This document shows positions 11,292-23,612 of a stretch of DNA of 64,000 nt, in pieces. Position 1 is the stretch's first letter, and the number at the start of each line of letters is the position of its first letter. This DNA is from Lotus japonicus (lineage: Eukaryota; Streptophyta; Magnoliopsida; Fabales; Fabaceae). The DNA lies in NCBI RefSeq assembly GCF_012489685.1, contig NC_080042.1:3288501-3352500 (forward strand). Reading direction: 5' to 3'. Both the position numbers and the translations under genes were made by a program. The notes below the pieces were generated by a model. It worked only from the letters and a program-made list of their open reading frames with translations, did no database searches and was not told the DNA's origin.

Positions 11292-14200
11292 ATGGCTGGA
11301 GAAGGCGCTGTCAAGGAGATGACTACTAAGTTCGGGAAATTGGACAAGTTTCAAGGACAAGACTTCAGGCGTTGGCAGAAGAAGATGCATTTCTTGTTGA
11401 CAACATTGAAGGTGGTATACGTTCTGTCTACACCGATTCCTGAACTTCTGGAGGAAGAAACTGTTGAAAATATAAGAAGCAGATCAAAGTGGGACAATGA
11501 TGACTACATATGCAGAGGACACATTCTTAACGGTATGTCTGATCCTTTATTCGATATTTATCAAAATGTGGAATCTGCAAAGGAATTGTGGGATTGTCTT
11601 GAAGCCAAGTACATGGCAGAGGACTCATCCAGTAAGAAGTTTTTGGTGACTGATTTCAACAATTACAAAATGGTTGAATCAAGGTCTGTCATGGAACAAT
11701 ACAATGAACTTCTACGAATTCTTGGACAATTCACACTGCACGGATTGAAGATGGATGAAACAATATCTGTCTCAAGTATCATAGACAAGTTGCCCCCTTC
11801 ATGGAAGGATTTCAAACACAATTTGAAGCATGGAAAAGACGAACTGTCTTTGGTCCAACTTGGAAGTCACTTGCGCATAGAAGAATCTCTAAGAGCGCAG
11901 GAGAGTGACAAGGGAAAAGGAAAAGAAGTTGCTGGTCCCTCGGTTAATATGATCGAGGAGGGTAGTAAGAACAATAACAACAAAAACAAAGGAAAGAAGC
12001 GTGCTTTCAAGAACAACAAAGGAAGTTTCGGTTCTAACAAGAAACCGAAACTAGAATGCTGGAAGTGTGGTAAGACAGGCCACTTCAAGAGGGATTGTCG
12101 TTCTGGAAAGAAGCATGATAACGCGAATGCAAGTGGTTCGGGAAAGGGGTCTAAGGACCAATCCCAAGAACAAGGTCAGAAATCAATTCATAACTTGAAT
12201 ATTTTGATTAAACATTCAGTTTCATTAATTTCTGAAGCATTTTATGTGCAGGATGATGCTATTGCGTGGTGGATTGATTCTGGCGCCACAACATATGTTT
12301 GCAAGGATCGTTTCTGGTTCAAGACTTTTGTTCCAGTGGAAGATGGATCTGTCCTCTACATGGGAGATCATCACTTTGATCCTGTTGAAGGCAAAGGAAG
12401 CGTGGTGTTAGAATTCAGTTCTGGAAAAACTATTACTTTGTTTAATGTTTTGTATGTTCCTAAACTACGTAAGAACTTAGTTTCTAGTCCTGTATTGAAT
12501 AAGCTTGGATACAAGCAAGTGTATGAATCCGATAAATATGTATTATCAAAGTCTGGTGTGTTTGTAGGATTTGGATATTATAATAATGGTATGTTTATGT
12601 TGAATTTGAATGGAGTTCCTAATGATTCTGGTTCTATATTTATGTCTTCTTTGAATGTTACCAATTCATCTTTATGGCATGCTCGTCTAGGACATGTACA
12701 CTATAAAAGAATGCTTGAAATGTCTAAAGATGATTTAATTCCTGTTTTTGATGGAAATGTAGAAAAGTGTAAAACTTGCATGTTAACAAAGATCACTAGG
12801 CAACCTTTTAAAAGCATAACAAGGAAATCTGTCATACTTGAATTGATACATAGTGATTTATGTGATTTGCATGCTACTCCATCATTAGGACATAAAAAGT
12901 ATCTTGTCACTTTCATAGATGATGCATCTAGATTCTGTTATGTTTATTTGTTGCATTCTAAAGATGAAGCCTCAGATAAATTTAGAGTTTATAAAACTGA
13001 AGTTGAATTGCAACAGAATGTGATGATTAAAACATTACGTACGGATAGAGGTGGTGAATATTATGATCCTGAATTCTTCCAATCCGTAGGAATCATTCAT
13101 GAGACTACGACACCTTATACACCTCAACAAAATGGTGTGGCTGAAAGGAAGAATAGAGTTCTTAAAGAAATGGTGAACGCCATGTTATCCTATTCTGGTT
13201 TGAGTGAAGGGTTTTGGGGAGAAGCCATGTTAACGGCTTGCTATTTGTTAAATAGGGTTCCTAATAAAAGGAACAAGACTACCCCATATGAACTTTGGTA
13301 TAAGAAACGACCCAACTTAACATTTCTACGTGTTTGGGGTTGTAGGGCCGTGGTCAGACTCCCGGATCCTAAAAGGAAAACTTTGGGTGAAAAGGGTGTA
13401 GCTTGCATCTTCGTTGGATATGCTGAACATTCCAAAGCCTATAGGTTCTATGTTATAGAACCTAATGACTCGATTTCTATTAACACAATTATAGAATCAA
13501 GAGATGCCATATTTGATGAGAATTGTTTCTCTTCTATACCTAGACCAAAGGACCTTATATCTAAGTCGGATGAACCTACAAAGGATGATCATTCAACTGA
13601 TGTTCCAAGTCAGACACTCGAACATCAGAAAAGCAAAAGAGCTAGAAAACCTAAATCTTATGGTTCGGATTTTCAATTATATTTAGTTGAGGGATCAAAG
13701 GATCAGATTGATAATCAATACTATTATTGCTATAGTATAGAGGAGGATCCAAGAACGTATGATGAAGCTGTGAAATCTCGAGATTCTGCTTTTTGGAAAG
13801 AAGCAATTGATGAAGAGATGAGTTCTATCATGGAAAATAATACTTGGGTATTATCTGATTTACCACCAGGTTGTAAACCATTGGGTTGCAAATGGATCTT
13901 CAAAAAGAAGATGAAAGTCGATGGTACAATTGACAAGTTTAAAGCTAGATTGGTAATCCAAGGCTTTAGACAGAAGGAAGGGATTGATTACTTCGATACC
14001 TATGCTCCAGTTGCTCGTATCACTACTATTAGATTGTTGATTGCTTTAGCGGCTATTCACAATCTAGTGATCCATCAAATGGATGTCAAAATAGCATTCC
14101 TGAATGGTGATTTGGAAGAAGAAGTGTATATGAAGCAACCTGAAGGATTTGTAATGCCTGGTAATGAGCATAAGGTGTGTAAGCTAGTTAAGTCGTTGTA

Positions 14201-15287
14201 TGGGTTGAAACAAGCTCCGAAGCAATGGCATCAAAAATTTGATGAGGTTGTTTTGTCTAGTGATTTTATTCTAAACCAAGCTGACAAATGTGTATATAGC
14301 AAATTTGATACATCCGGTAAAGGAGTCATTATTTGTCTATATGTGGATGACATGTTGATCTTTGGCACGGACCAAAATCAAGTTGATAAAACAAAGAATT
14401 TCTTGTCATCAAAGTTCTCCATGAAGGATATGGGAGAAGCGGATGTTATTCTTGGTATTAAGATTAAACGGGAGAATAAGGGGATTGTAATTACGTAATC
14501 TCATTACATTGAGAAAATACTCAAGAAGTTTAATCATGAAAGTTGTTCTCCGGTTAGTACTCCCATGGATCCGAGTGAAAAACTTATGCCAAATACAGGT
14601 AAACCTGTGGATCAACTCGAATATTCAAGAGCTATAGGCTCTTTGATGTATGCTATGATTAGCACTAGACCGGATATTGCTTTTGCGGTTGGAAAGTTGA
14701 GCAGATTTACTAGTAATCCTAGTAGACATCATTGGCATGCGATAACTAGGGTATTCAAGTACTTGAAGGGTACTATGAATTATGGATTGTCATATGTGGG
14801 ATTTCCTTCGGTATTAGAGGGTTATTCGGATGCTAGTTGGATAAATAATGTTGAAGACTCATCCTCTACAAGTGGTTGGGTGTTCTTGCTTGGGGGAGGT
14901 GCCATTTCGTGGGCTTCCAAGAAGCAAACATGTATAACTAGTTCTACAATGGAATCAGAGTTTGTGGCATTGGCTGCTGCTGGTAAAGAAGCGGAATGGC
15001 TAAGAAACTTGGTATATGAGATTCCATTATGGCCTAAACCGATATCACCAATTTCTATCCGTTGTGATAGTGCTGCCACATTGGCCAAGGCTTATAGTCA
15101 AATGTACAATGGAAAGTCTAGACACTTGGGTGTTAGACATTGTATGATTAGGGAATTAATCTTGAATGGGGTGATATCCATTGAGTTTGTTCGGTCGCAA
15201 CAAAACTTAGCTGACCACTTGACGAAGGGGTTAGCTAGAGACTTAGTGAAGAAGTCGGTAATTGGAATGGGATTAAAGTCCATTTAA
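11292..15287 (+). pseudogene. Copia gag-pol polyprotein with one internal stop codon
   Basis: The start is taken as the ATG at 11292, the first after the LTR; an upstream in-frame ATG at 11034 lies in the LTR. Order seen: gag, then a CCHC zinc knuckle (CWKCGKTGHFKRDC, from 12057), aspartic protease with WWIDSGATT near 12267, GAG-pre-integrase LWHARLGHVH near 12673, and the integrase D,D,E core near 12850-13150 (HSDLCD, RTDRGGEY, GVAERKN). RT follows near 13880-14420 with YVDDM at about 14340, and RNase H near 14820-15250 ([15 protein letters not shown]). TAA at 14496-14498, after the RT core, interrupts an otherwise open frame that continues in the same phase to 15287. The first part could still yield gag, protease, integrase and most of RT, but not RNase H. 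Copia lineage not assigned. Confidence 0.93.
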
Positions 15288-15808
15288 ATCTACTTCCTAT
15301 GTTATACCCAATTCCCTTCTAATACAACGTTAGAAGCTGAATTCAATGTGGAAAGATCATAGTTGGAGATTGGAGCACTTGTGTTTATCTTCCCAAGGTA
15401 TGTGCTCAGACCTGCAAGTGATGGCTAGGTTGAAGTATATCTTCTTAATGGTTCTTTTGGAAAATTGTAAATGCAGGTGCAAGATTAAAAGGATCACCTA
15501 TGTAAGCATGAAGTTTTGCCGCTTCAAGAAGCTTGGACTTGGCTTCCTATATGCTTATTAATGGATAAGGACACATGGCTTGTAAAGTGTCAAGTATGAA
15601 TAGTAGAGTGTTGTAGAAACATATGTGTACAATATCTTTAGATATTCAAATGGGTTGACGGGTTCAATCTTTAAAGACACCCCGATTCTCGAGTATTTGG
15701 AATGTGTATTTGTACTAAAGTGGAAATTCAATCGCAAGATATTTTCATTTATGCATTTGTTTGATCGTTATATCTGTGTGTTATAAATTTGTATATATGG
15801 GGGGGATT

Positions 15809-16335
15809 TGTTGGTGATTTTAGAATCATCAATGTATTTTAGTAGTAATGTGATCTACTATAGGCTGATGCAATTACGCGTTAGGCTCGGAATCGAGTCA
15901 GGTTAGTGCGGAGTCCACGCTCGGTGAGCCAACGCATAATTGACCGCGAATACGAACCGGGGTCCAAGGGGCGGAACCCCTGGCTGGGGTCCCGCTGAAC
16001 GTTTGTGACCCTAGTTTGAAATTGTTTGAAAAGTTGTGACTTAATTTCGAACAGTTGTGACCATTCGTGCAGCCTCTTATATAAGGTTGCTTGCAGCCTA
16101 AGGAATGAATACAGAAAACCAGAAACAGAATTCTGAAACAGAAATTCGAACAACACAACATCTCTCTACTTTCTTTATCTGTTCTCTTGTGCCAAGAAAC
16201 AGATTGATTGTCAAGCATTATCCCAACAAAGATTTCGTGAACCCAGGCAATTATAGGGTCGAAATAATTTGTTCGGAAAGTGGACGCACACGATTCTTGA
16301 CTTTATCCAGGATTATCACAACCAGATTTCTAACA
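15809..16335 (+). repeat. 3' LTR of the Copia element
   Basis: 527 bp, the same length and ends as the 5' LTR, followed at once by the TSD TGGTT. Visible differences from the 5' LTR lie near 15914, 15974, 16261 and 16287. Confidence 0.95.
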
Positions 16336-17106
16336 TGGTTTTCCAACTTCAGTGGCTTTGTTCGGTTGAGTTTCTAATTTTTGAGAGACTAATTGTAGCG
16401 CAAGAGAGAAACAAAATGGGTTGTTGAGGAGCTGTTGATTCAATTTTTGGTAGTTCTTTGTTGATTTATCTGCATCATTCACTTTCCAAGGGTGCAAATG
16501 AAAAGGAAATAGTTTCAATTTTTCCCATCAAGAGGATTATTCTCTTCATGGGAAAATTACTTACTTGATTCTTATCTGTGTGGAGCTATGCCTATTTTTT
16601 TATGAATATGAGTTGGCTATCTAAAATTTTCATTCACTTAAATCTTAATAGTGTTTTTTTTTTTAAAAATTGTAGGCTAGGCTTAATCCAGTTTTTGGTC
16701 CCCAACCTTTGTCATAAATATGCCTTTGTTCTCTTTCAGCAAAAACATTTCTAAGGTTAGTTTGATTTGTTTGTAATTGAATTATAGGAAAGGATCTAAG
16801 TATGGGGCAAGTGTTTGATTTGTTAGTTAGTTTATTTTTATGATGTGATTAAGTTACGTTTGTCAGATTGTGATCTAATTCTTGGTATTTTAGAACTTAT
16901 CTAAAGTTAGCTGCCTTATGAGGTTTTGTTAGATATACTATCAACTACCCTCACTTATCTCCGCTCCTATTTCCCATGTAAATTATTTAAACTTAGAATT
17001 TCAAAGTCATTGGAATCCTTATATTTCAATCGTCTTATGCGGGAAATTAATAAACCCACTTTTATAATTATCAAGCTGATGTTATCATTATTTTGTTGTA
17101 TTACAA
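16336..17106. other. Unassigned sequence between the Copia element and the Helitron
   Basis: About 770 bp, AT-rich, with no ORF resembling a known protein and no clear repeat. It continues the host sequence left of 10738 once the Copia element is removed. I see no gene here. Confidence 0.5.
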
Positions 17107-17120
17107 CTAGTACCTTAGCC

Positions 17121-17133
17121 CGTGCGTTGCACG
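17121..17133 (-). terminator. Helitron 3'-terminal hairpin
   Basis: CGTGC, loop GTT, GCACG: a perfect 5-bp stem about 10 nt inside the terminal CTAG. In Helitrons this hairpin serves as the rolling-circle termination signal. Confidence 0.75.
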
Positions 17134-17340
17134 TTTAGTTTATACTACTTTACAATTTATAACCAATTATTAATGAAAAAGAAGTTATTCATGACAAAGA
17201 AGGTAACTCGTAAAAAAATAGAAAGTTTTACAGAAAACAAAGCACTGTCATGATCAATAGAGGAAACAGGTAAAATAACATAAATTCAAACATTTGTAGA
17301 AAGACGGGGGGAACAACATTTGTCCATACGGATTACACGT

Positions 17341-17629
17341 GGGTGTTAGATTTGCCACCCAGGCAATAGATCTAACACCCAGGCTTTTTAAAAAAATGGC
17401 AGAAGTACCCTTCGGAAGATAACATTCCGAAATATATTGGAAACATGATGTTCCGAAACATCATAAAAATATGATATTGACTGTTCTCCTGACTTACCTA
17501 TGGAAGTTTATGTTCCGAAAAAATTCGAAATTTTATGTTCCGAAAATAAACACGGAGGGACATTTTGGTATTTCCCCACTTTTAAGTGGGGTGTTAGATC
17601 TATTGCCTGGGGTGGCAAATCTAACACCC
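17341..17629. mobile_element. Mutator-like MITE, 289 bp, with hairpin-forming terminal repeats
   Basis: The terminal inverted repeats (17341-17380 and 17589-17629) match over 40-41 bp with a 1-nt indel. A perfect 9-bp TSD, ATTACACGT, lies at 17332-17340 and 17630-17638; 9-bp TSDs are typical of Mutator elements. Each end is itself palindromic (GGGTGTTAGA ... TCTAACACCC), so each can fold alone. The interior repeats TTCCGAA-type motifs and has no ORF. It sits in the Helitron between the helicase and the 3' hairpin. Confidence 0.9.
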
Positions 17630-18872
17630 ATTACACGTTTCTTGGAATAAAAAAGAACAGATATTAAAAACATAAAATTACATCAAACAGAACTACAGAC
17701 TTCAGCTCAAACAGAGTGGAAGATAACATCAACAATCCTAATATCTTCAGTGGTGAAAAGAATAGACATGATAGTGCCAACACAGACACAATGCAGTTGG
17801 CAAAAGAGTCTCCAACCCCTGCCAATGTTCGCTATATTGAATCGAGGAGGTGCAAGTATGATGCAGCTCACATGAATACCAGAAGGCCCTCTCATTCTTG
17901 GAATAAATATCTTATCACATGATCTGTTTCCTGTGAAGACATTAGCAGCAATCACGTTGTTACCCAACTCAGATACAATTAGTCGAGTCCCATTACAAAG
18001 TCCTCCAGATTGATCAATGTTGAGTAGTAACATTATTGGTACTCCAACCTTCAATTGGGGATCATGATTCAGAATACTTGAACATTTAATGGAATTTAGA
18101 AATTCACTTGTAAACCATTCAGGTTCTACCTCTAAGTCAACATCTAATTTGCAAGTAGAGTTAAAACTCAAATACTCTTTCGCATCTCTAAGAATATTGG
18201 GCAACATATGATTATTCACCTCCTCAACATTCTCCAATGTTGGTGCAAGAACTGCTCTTTCCTCATAGAATCTATCATTTTTAGCCTCCAACTCCTTTAA
18301 CATGTTTGGATAAGAAAAATTAATCAGATTTTGAATATGATCATTGTTGCTATCTATCAATAGATCAGCTGGAATATCGATGGTATCTTCCCCCACCTCA
18401 TTAAAATCTACTTTGCCATCCCCAATTTTAAGGATCCATTTAGCAAACTTTTGTACCTCCTCCTTGTCTGCGACAAATTTAGACCCTTGGTTAATGTGAG
18501 CACTTTGCAATATTTCCACAAATAAGATAAATTTATGGCAGCATCAATAATTTCAGAGCGGCTACCTTTCTGATAAGCCAGCAAGATTTGCCTAAAATCT
18601 CCACCCAATACAATAGTCTTACCACTAAATGGGACATTTAATCCAGGACGAAGAAAAGGCTTCATTAGATCATTCAATGTTTTGTCCAAAGCTTCAAAAC
18701 AATGTATGTTTAGCACAGATGCTTCATCCCATATAATTAAACTGTTCTTTTGGAACAATTCAACCTTTGAAGATCCTTGTGGAATATTGCATGTTGAACA
18801 ATCATTAATAGCTATTGGGATCGAAAATCTAGAATGTGTTGTTCTTCCTCCCGACAAAAGTAGAGAAGCAAT

Positions 18873-19295
18873 TGTTGGAAAATATTAGGAAGGAAGCTGC
18901 GCCGTGGATGAACCACTGCCTTGAAAGCAAAAATTCCGGCAGACCTCCGGTGCAATCTGTTGCCGGGTTTGCTCCCCAAGGTTAACACAGCCACATGTAA
19001 GGTAATGTGCACTCAAAACCTAAACATGTTGGAGTCTCTACAACAATGCTCAGAAATCTCAAAAAGAGGAAGATCGATTCTATTTTCTTCTATATCAGAC
19101 ACAAGCCGTTCATCCCCTTTTAATAGTCTAACTCCTCTCTTATCAAATTGAAGCATAATCAAGTTTATGTTATAAAACTGTCCATAGTACAAAAGAAACC
19201 GAAAGAAAACATTAAATCTCAATTAATGTGTTTAACAAATGATAGTGTAACTGAAAAGGAATCAAAAGAATTTTCTTGGTGTCATTAATCCAACA
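18873..19295 (-). repeat. LTR A of the non-coding element
   Basis: 423 bp, TGTTGG...CCAACA. It is the 3' LTR of the first unit on the minus strand, preceded on that strand by AGTGGGGGAT. Confidence 0.92.
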
Positions 19296-21245
19296 ATCCC
19301 CCACTAATGACAACCAAGAAAGAGATAATTTTCTGAGCAAAGAAAGTTAATATTTGTGCTTAAGTGTTAATGTCCAAAGGATTGAATTAACACGTAGTGA
19401 AGTGAGGCAACAACTTTTGTCAAAAAAGTGAACGAATCTTGAACTAGTTTGACTTGGTTGGAACCCCCAATACACACACCATAACTTTAAAATGTAGAGA
19501 CTCCGCGATATAATATTAAAGCCATTTTCCGAACCTTGGGATCCATGTGAGTATTTTAGAAAGACTGCCCAAGTCTTTCATAGATGACGGCTTTTACCAT
19601 CTCACTCACATGTTTATTCACATAAATGCGTCTCACAAGCATTTAAGTGCGTCTCACAAAGCACTTTCACAACTGTGAATTGAATAAACTTTATATATTT
19701 GAAAGTATATCAAGTGCGTCTCAAAAGCACTTTCTCACATATATATTAGGTATTTCTCAATAGCACATCCAAAATCATTATGTATCTCCAAATACATTAA
19801 GTGTATCTCAAAAACACTTTATCAAAGATACATCAAGTGCGTCTCAAAAACACTTTTTCTTTATACATCAAGTGCGTCTCAATAACACTTTATCAAAATA
19901 CATTAAGTGCGTCTCAATAGCACTTTGTCATGATACATCAAGTGCGTCTCAATAGCACCACCACAAATGGCTATGTATCCTTTTAAATATATCAAGTGCA
20001 TCTCTAAAGCACTTTATCTCGAATATATCAAGTGCGTCTCAATAGCACCACCAAAATTAGCTATGTATTTCTTTCAAAATAGCATTACCCCACGTCATAA
20101 GGATGGAAATGTAATGCATAAGAGTAATCTTACGACTTAGTTTGACCAACAAATGAGTATCCATCGTATTTTCCTCTTTGTCAAGGCTTAAAACTCATCC
20201 TCCTCCACGCATCAAAAACAACTTTCTTGATTAATCCTTTAGAAGATCAACAATATTTCTTTCACTCATTTCCTATTCAAGGGAAATTACAAAATTCATA
20301 ATCAATTGTCTAACAATACTATAAGCATTGTTATCAGCAACTCCATATAATGCTTGTAAATCACAGTAAAAAGATATTGTTGATATAGGTCTTCCCTACA
20401 GATAACATGCTTTTTGATCTGACCTGCTAACTCATCAACATCAATAATCTTAGCACCATAATTATTTCATTTTTTTTTGATACGCACCATAATTATTTCA
20501 TTAACATCAAGTATTACTGCTTTATCAAAATACCCCCACCATATAAGAAATTTACAATTCATGAAACAAATATGAAGCAGCTAGCTTTAAGATCACTATC
20601 GATCAATTCTAATATGGATCACTCCCTAGTAAAATATATATCCTATAATGAAAGTAAGCCACCACTTACCGGTCAGGTTACAAGTGTTGTGGTGTCCACA
20701 CACCTTCAAGAAATTGAAAAGCTCCATGCCATAGTTTTGCACTGATCACGTTCTGCATGGTTGATTGCATACTTGACATTTCATTGTCATGATCACATAA
20801 TCATTTGATAATTCATCACCTCTTTCAGATCGAGCAATCTCACATCCTAATTCAACTCATGACTGGATGAGGATAACAACAAATTTCATGAGTGATTCCA
20901 TATCTTGCATCAAAACAATTGTACTTTATCCAGAGAGCAATATAAGCATTTGGAAATGATCCTCTATATAAATAATTTATATATGAAGAGGGCAACACTC
21001 AACATGCCAAGAAATGCAAACCGATCGATAAGTAACAAGCAAAGTGAATAATTAGCATGAATAATTAGTTACTTATGGGATTTTGCATTGCACGTCAAAA
21101 TAGTCATAATAAAAATAATCTTGTGTGAAGCGAATGATACTTAACTTTATTCAGAAACTTGGCTAATCCATTGGAAGAACAAGTTTTGCACCTTTTTGAT
21201 GTTGGAGAAGTTGATAAATAACCATAAATATTTTTGCTTTCAAAT
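19296..21245 (-). repeat. First internal region of the non-coding element
   Basis: 1950 bp without a credible ORF. It holds a hairpin-rich minisatellite (about 19615-20060), a microduplication around CACCATAATTATTTCATT (about 20455-20505), and AT-rich sequence. Next to LTR B it has the 14-nt stretch complementary to U5 (21230-21243). A short plus-strand ORF in the second copy (22865-23113) is not conserved as an ORF here, so it is not a gene. Confidence 0.8.
19615..20060 (-). repeat. Hairpin-forming minisatellite, copy 1
   Basis: More than ten variants of an AAGTGC / GCACTT pair enclose about 9 nt containing GTCTCA (TGAGAC on the coding strand). Stems co-vary: AAATGC/GCATTT (19624-19644), AAGTGC/GCACTT (19645-19666), AAGTGT/ACACTT (about 19799-19819), ATGTAT/ATACAT (about 19780-19797). 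Several later units have lost one arm. Confidence 0.8.
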
Positions 21246-21668
21246 TGTTGGAAAAAATTAAGAAGGAAGCTGTGCCGTGGACGAACCACTGCCTTGAAAG
21301 CAAAAATTCCGGCAGACCTCTGGTGCAATCTGTTGCCGGGTTTGCTCCCTAAGGTTAACACAGCCACATGTAAGGTAATGTGCACTCAAAACCTAAATAT
21401 GTTGGAGTCTCTACAACAATGCTCAGAAATCTCAAAAAGAGGAAGATCTATTCTATTTTCTTCTATATCAGACACAAGCCGTTCATCCCCTTTTAATAGT
21501 CTAACTCCTCTCTTATCAAATTGAAGCATAATCAAGTTTATGTTATAAAACTGTCCATAGTACAAAAGAAACCGAAAGAAAACATTAAATCTCAAATAAT
21601 GTGTTTAACAAATGATAATGTAACTGAAAAGGAATCAAAAGAATTTTCTTGGTGTCATTAATCCAACA
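21246..21668 (-). repeat. LTR B (middle) of the non-coding element
   Basis: 423 bp, shared between the two units. It differs from LTR A and LTR C by scattered substitutions, for example near its start (AAAAAATTAAG against AAATATTAGG). Confidence 0.92.
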
Positions 21669-23612
21669 ATCCCCCACTAATGACAACCAAGAAAGAGATA
21701 ATTTTCTGAGCAAAGAAAGTTAATATTTGTGCTTAAGTGTTAATGTCCAAAGGATTGAATTAACACGTAGTGAAGTGAGGCAACAACTTTTGTCAAAAAA
21801 GTGAACGAATCTTGAACTAGTTTGACTTGGTTGGAACCCCCAATACACACACCATAACTTTAAAATGTAGCGACTCCGCGATATAATATTAAAGCCATTT
21901 TCCGAACCTTGGGATACATGTGAGTATTTTAGAAAGACTGCCCAAGTCTTTCATAGATGGCGGCTTTTACCATCTCACTCACATGTTTATTCACATAAAT
22001 GCGTCTCACAAGCATTTAAGTGCGTCTCACAAAGCACTTTCACAACTGTGAATAAACTTTATATATTTGAAAGTATATCAAGTGCGTCTCAAAAGCACTT
22101 TCTTACATATATATTAGGTGTTTCTCAATAGCACATCCAAAATCATTATGTATCTCCAAATACATTAAGTGTATCTCAAAAACACTTTATCAAAGATACA
22201 TCAAGTGCTTCTCAAAAGCACTTTTTCTTGATACATCAAGTGCGTCTCAATAACATTTTATCAAAATACATTAAGTGCGTCTCAATAGCACTTTGTCATG
22301 ATACATCAAGTGCGTCTCAATAGCACCACCACAAATGGCTATGTATCCTTTTAAATATATCAAGTGCATCTCTAAAGCACTTTATCTCGAATATATCAAG
22401 TGCGTCTCAATAGCACCACCAAAATTAGCTATGTATTTCTTTCAAAATAGCATTACCCCACGTCATAAGGATGGAAATGTAATGCATAAGAGTAATCTTA
22501 TGACTTAGTTTGACCAACAAATGAGTATCCATCGTATTTTCCTCTTTGTCAAGGCTTAAAACTCATCCTCCTCCACGCATCAAAAACAACTTTCTTGATT
22601 AATCCTTTAGAAGATCAACAATATTTCTTTCACTCATTTCCTATTCAAGGGAAATTACAAAATTCATAATCAATTGTCTAACAATACTATAAGCATTGTT
22701 ATCAGTAACTCCATATAATGCTTGTAAATCACAGTAAAAAGATATTGTTGATATAGGTCTTCCCTACAGATAACATGCTTCTTCATCTGACCTGCTAACT
22801 CATCAACATCAATAATCTTAGCACCATAATTATTTCATTTTTTTTTGATAGGCACCATAATTATTTGATTAACATCAAGTATTACTGCTTTATCAAAATA
22901 CCCCCACCATATAAGAAATTTACAATTCATGAAACAAATATGAAGCAGTTAGCTTTAAGAGCACTATCGATCAATTCTAATATGGATCACTCCCTAGTAA
23001 AATATATATCCTCTAATGAAAGTAAGCCACCACTTACTGGTCAGGTTACAAGTGTTGTGGTGTCCACACACCTTCAAGAAATTGAAAAGCTACATGCCAT
23101 AGTTTTGCACTGATCACGTTCTGCATGGTTGATTGCATACTTGACATTTCATTGTCATGATCACATAATCATTTGATAATTCATCACCTCTTTCAGATCG
23201 AGCAATCTCACATCCTAATTCAACTCATGACTGGATGGGGATAACAACAAATTTCATGAGTGATTTCATATCTTGCATCAAAACAATTGTACTTTATCCA
23301 GAGAGCAATATAAGCATTTGGAAATGATCCTCTATATAAATTATTTATATATGAAGAGGGCAACACTCAACATGCCAAGAAATGCAAACCGATCGATAGT
23401 TACAAGCAAAGTGAATAACTAACATGAATAATTAGATACTTATGGGATTTTGCATTGCACGTCAAAATAGTCATAATAAAAATAATCTTGTGTGAAGGGA
23501 ATGATACTTAACTTTATTCAGAAACTTGGTTAATCCATTGGAAGAACAAGTTCTGCACCTTTTTGATGTTGGAGAAGTTGATAAATAACCATAAATATTT
23601 TTGCTTTCAAGT
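21669..23612 (-). repeat. Second internal region of the non-coding element
   Basis: 1944 bp, nearly identical to 19296-21245. The hairpin minisatellite recurs at about 21985-22425. Some units keep pairing here where copy 1 has lost it (AAGTGC/GCACTT near 22204-22225). No gene is seen. Confidence 0.85.

Larger units (their letters stand above)
10738..16335 (+). mobile_element. Complete, young Ty1/Copia LTR retrotransposon (5598 bp)
   Basis: The 5' LTR (10738-11264) and 3' LTR (15809-16335) are both 527 bp, start TGTTGG and end CTAACA. A perfect TSD TGGTT flanks the element (10733-10737, 16336-16340). By eye I count four substitutions between the LTRs, under 1%, so insertion was recent. A purine tract, ATATGGGGGGGATT, directly precedes the 3' LTR. 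No tRNA-iMet primer site follows the 5' LTR; instead that position is complementary to U5 (see findings). The internal region holds one gag-pol frame in the Copia order (protease, integrase, RT, RNase H). Confidence 0.97.

Noticed and set aside
22865..23113. 82-codon plus-strand ORF in the non-coding element
   Set aside because: The other internal copy breaks the frame, no domain is visible, and it is antisense to the element.
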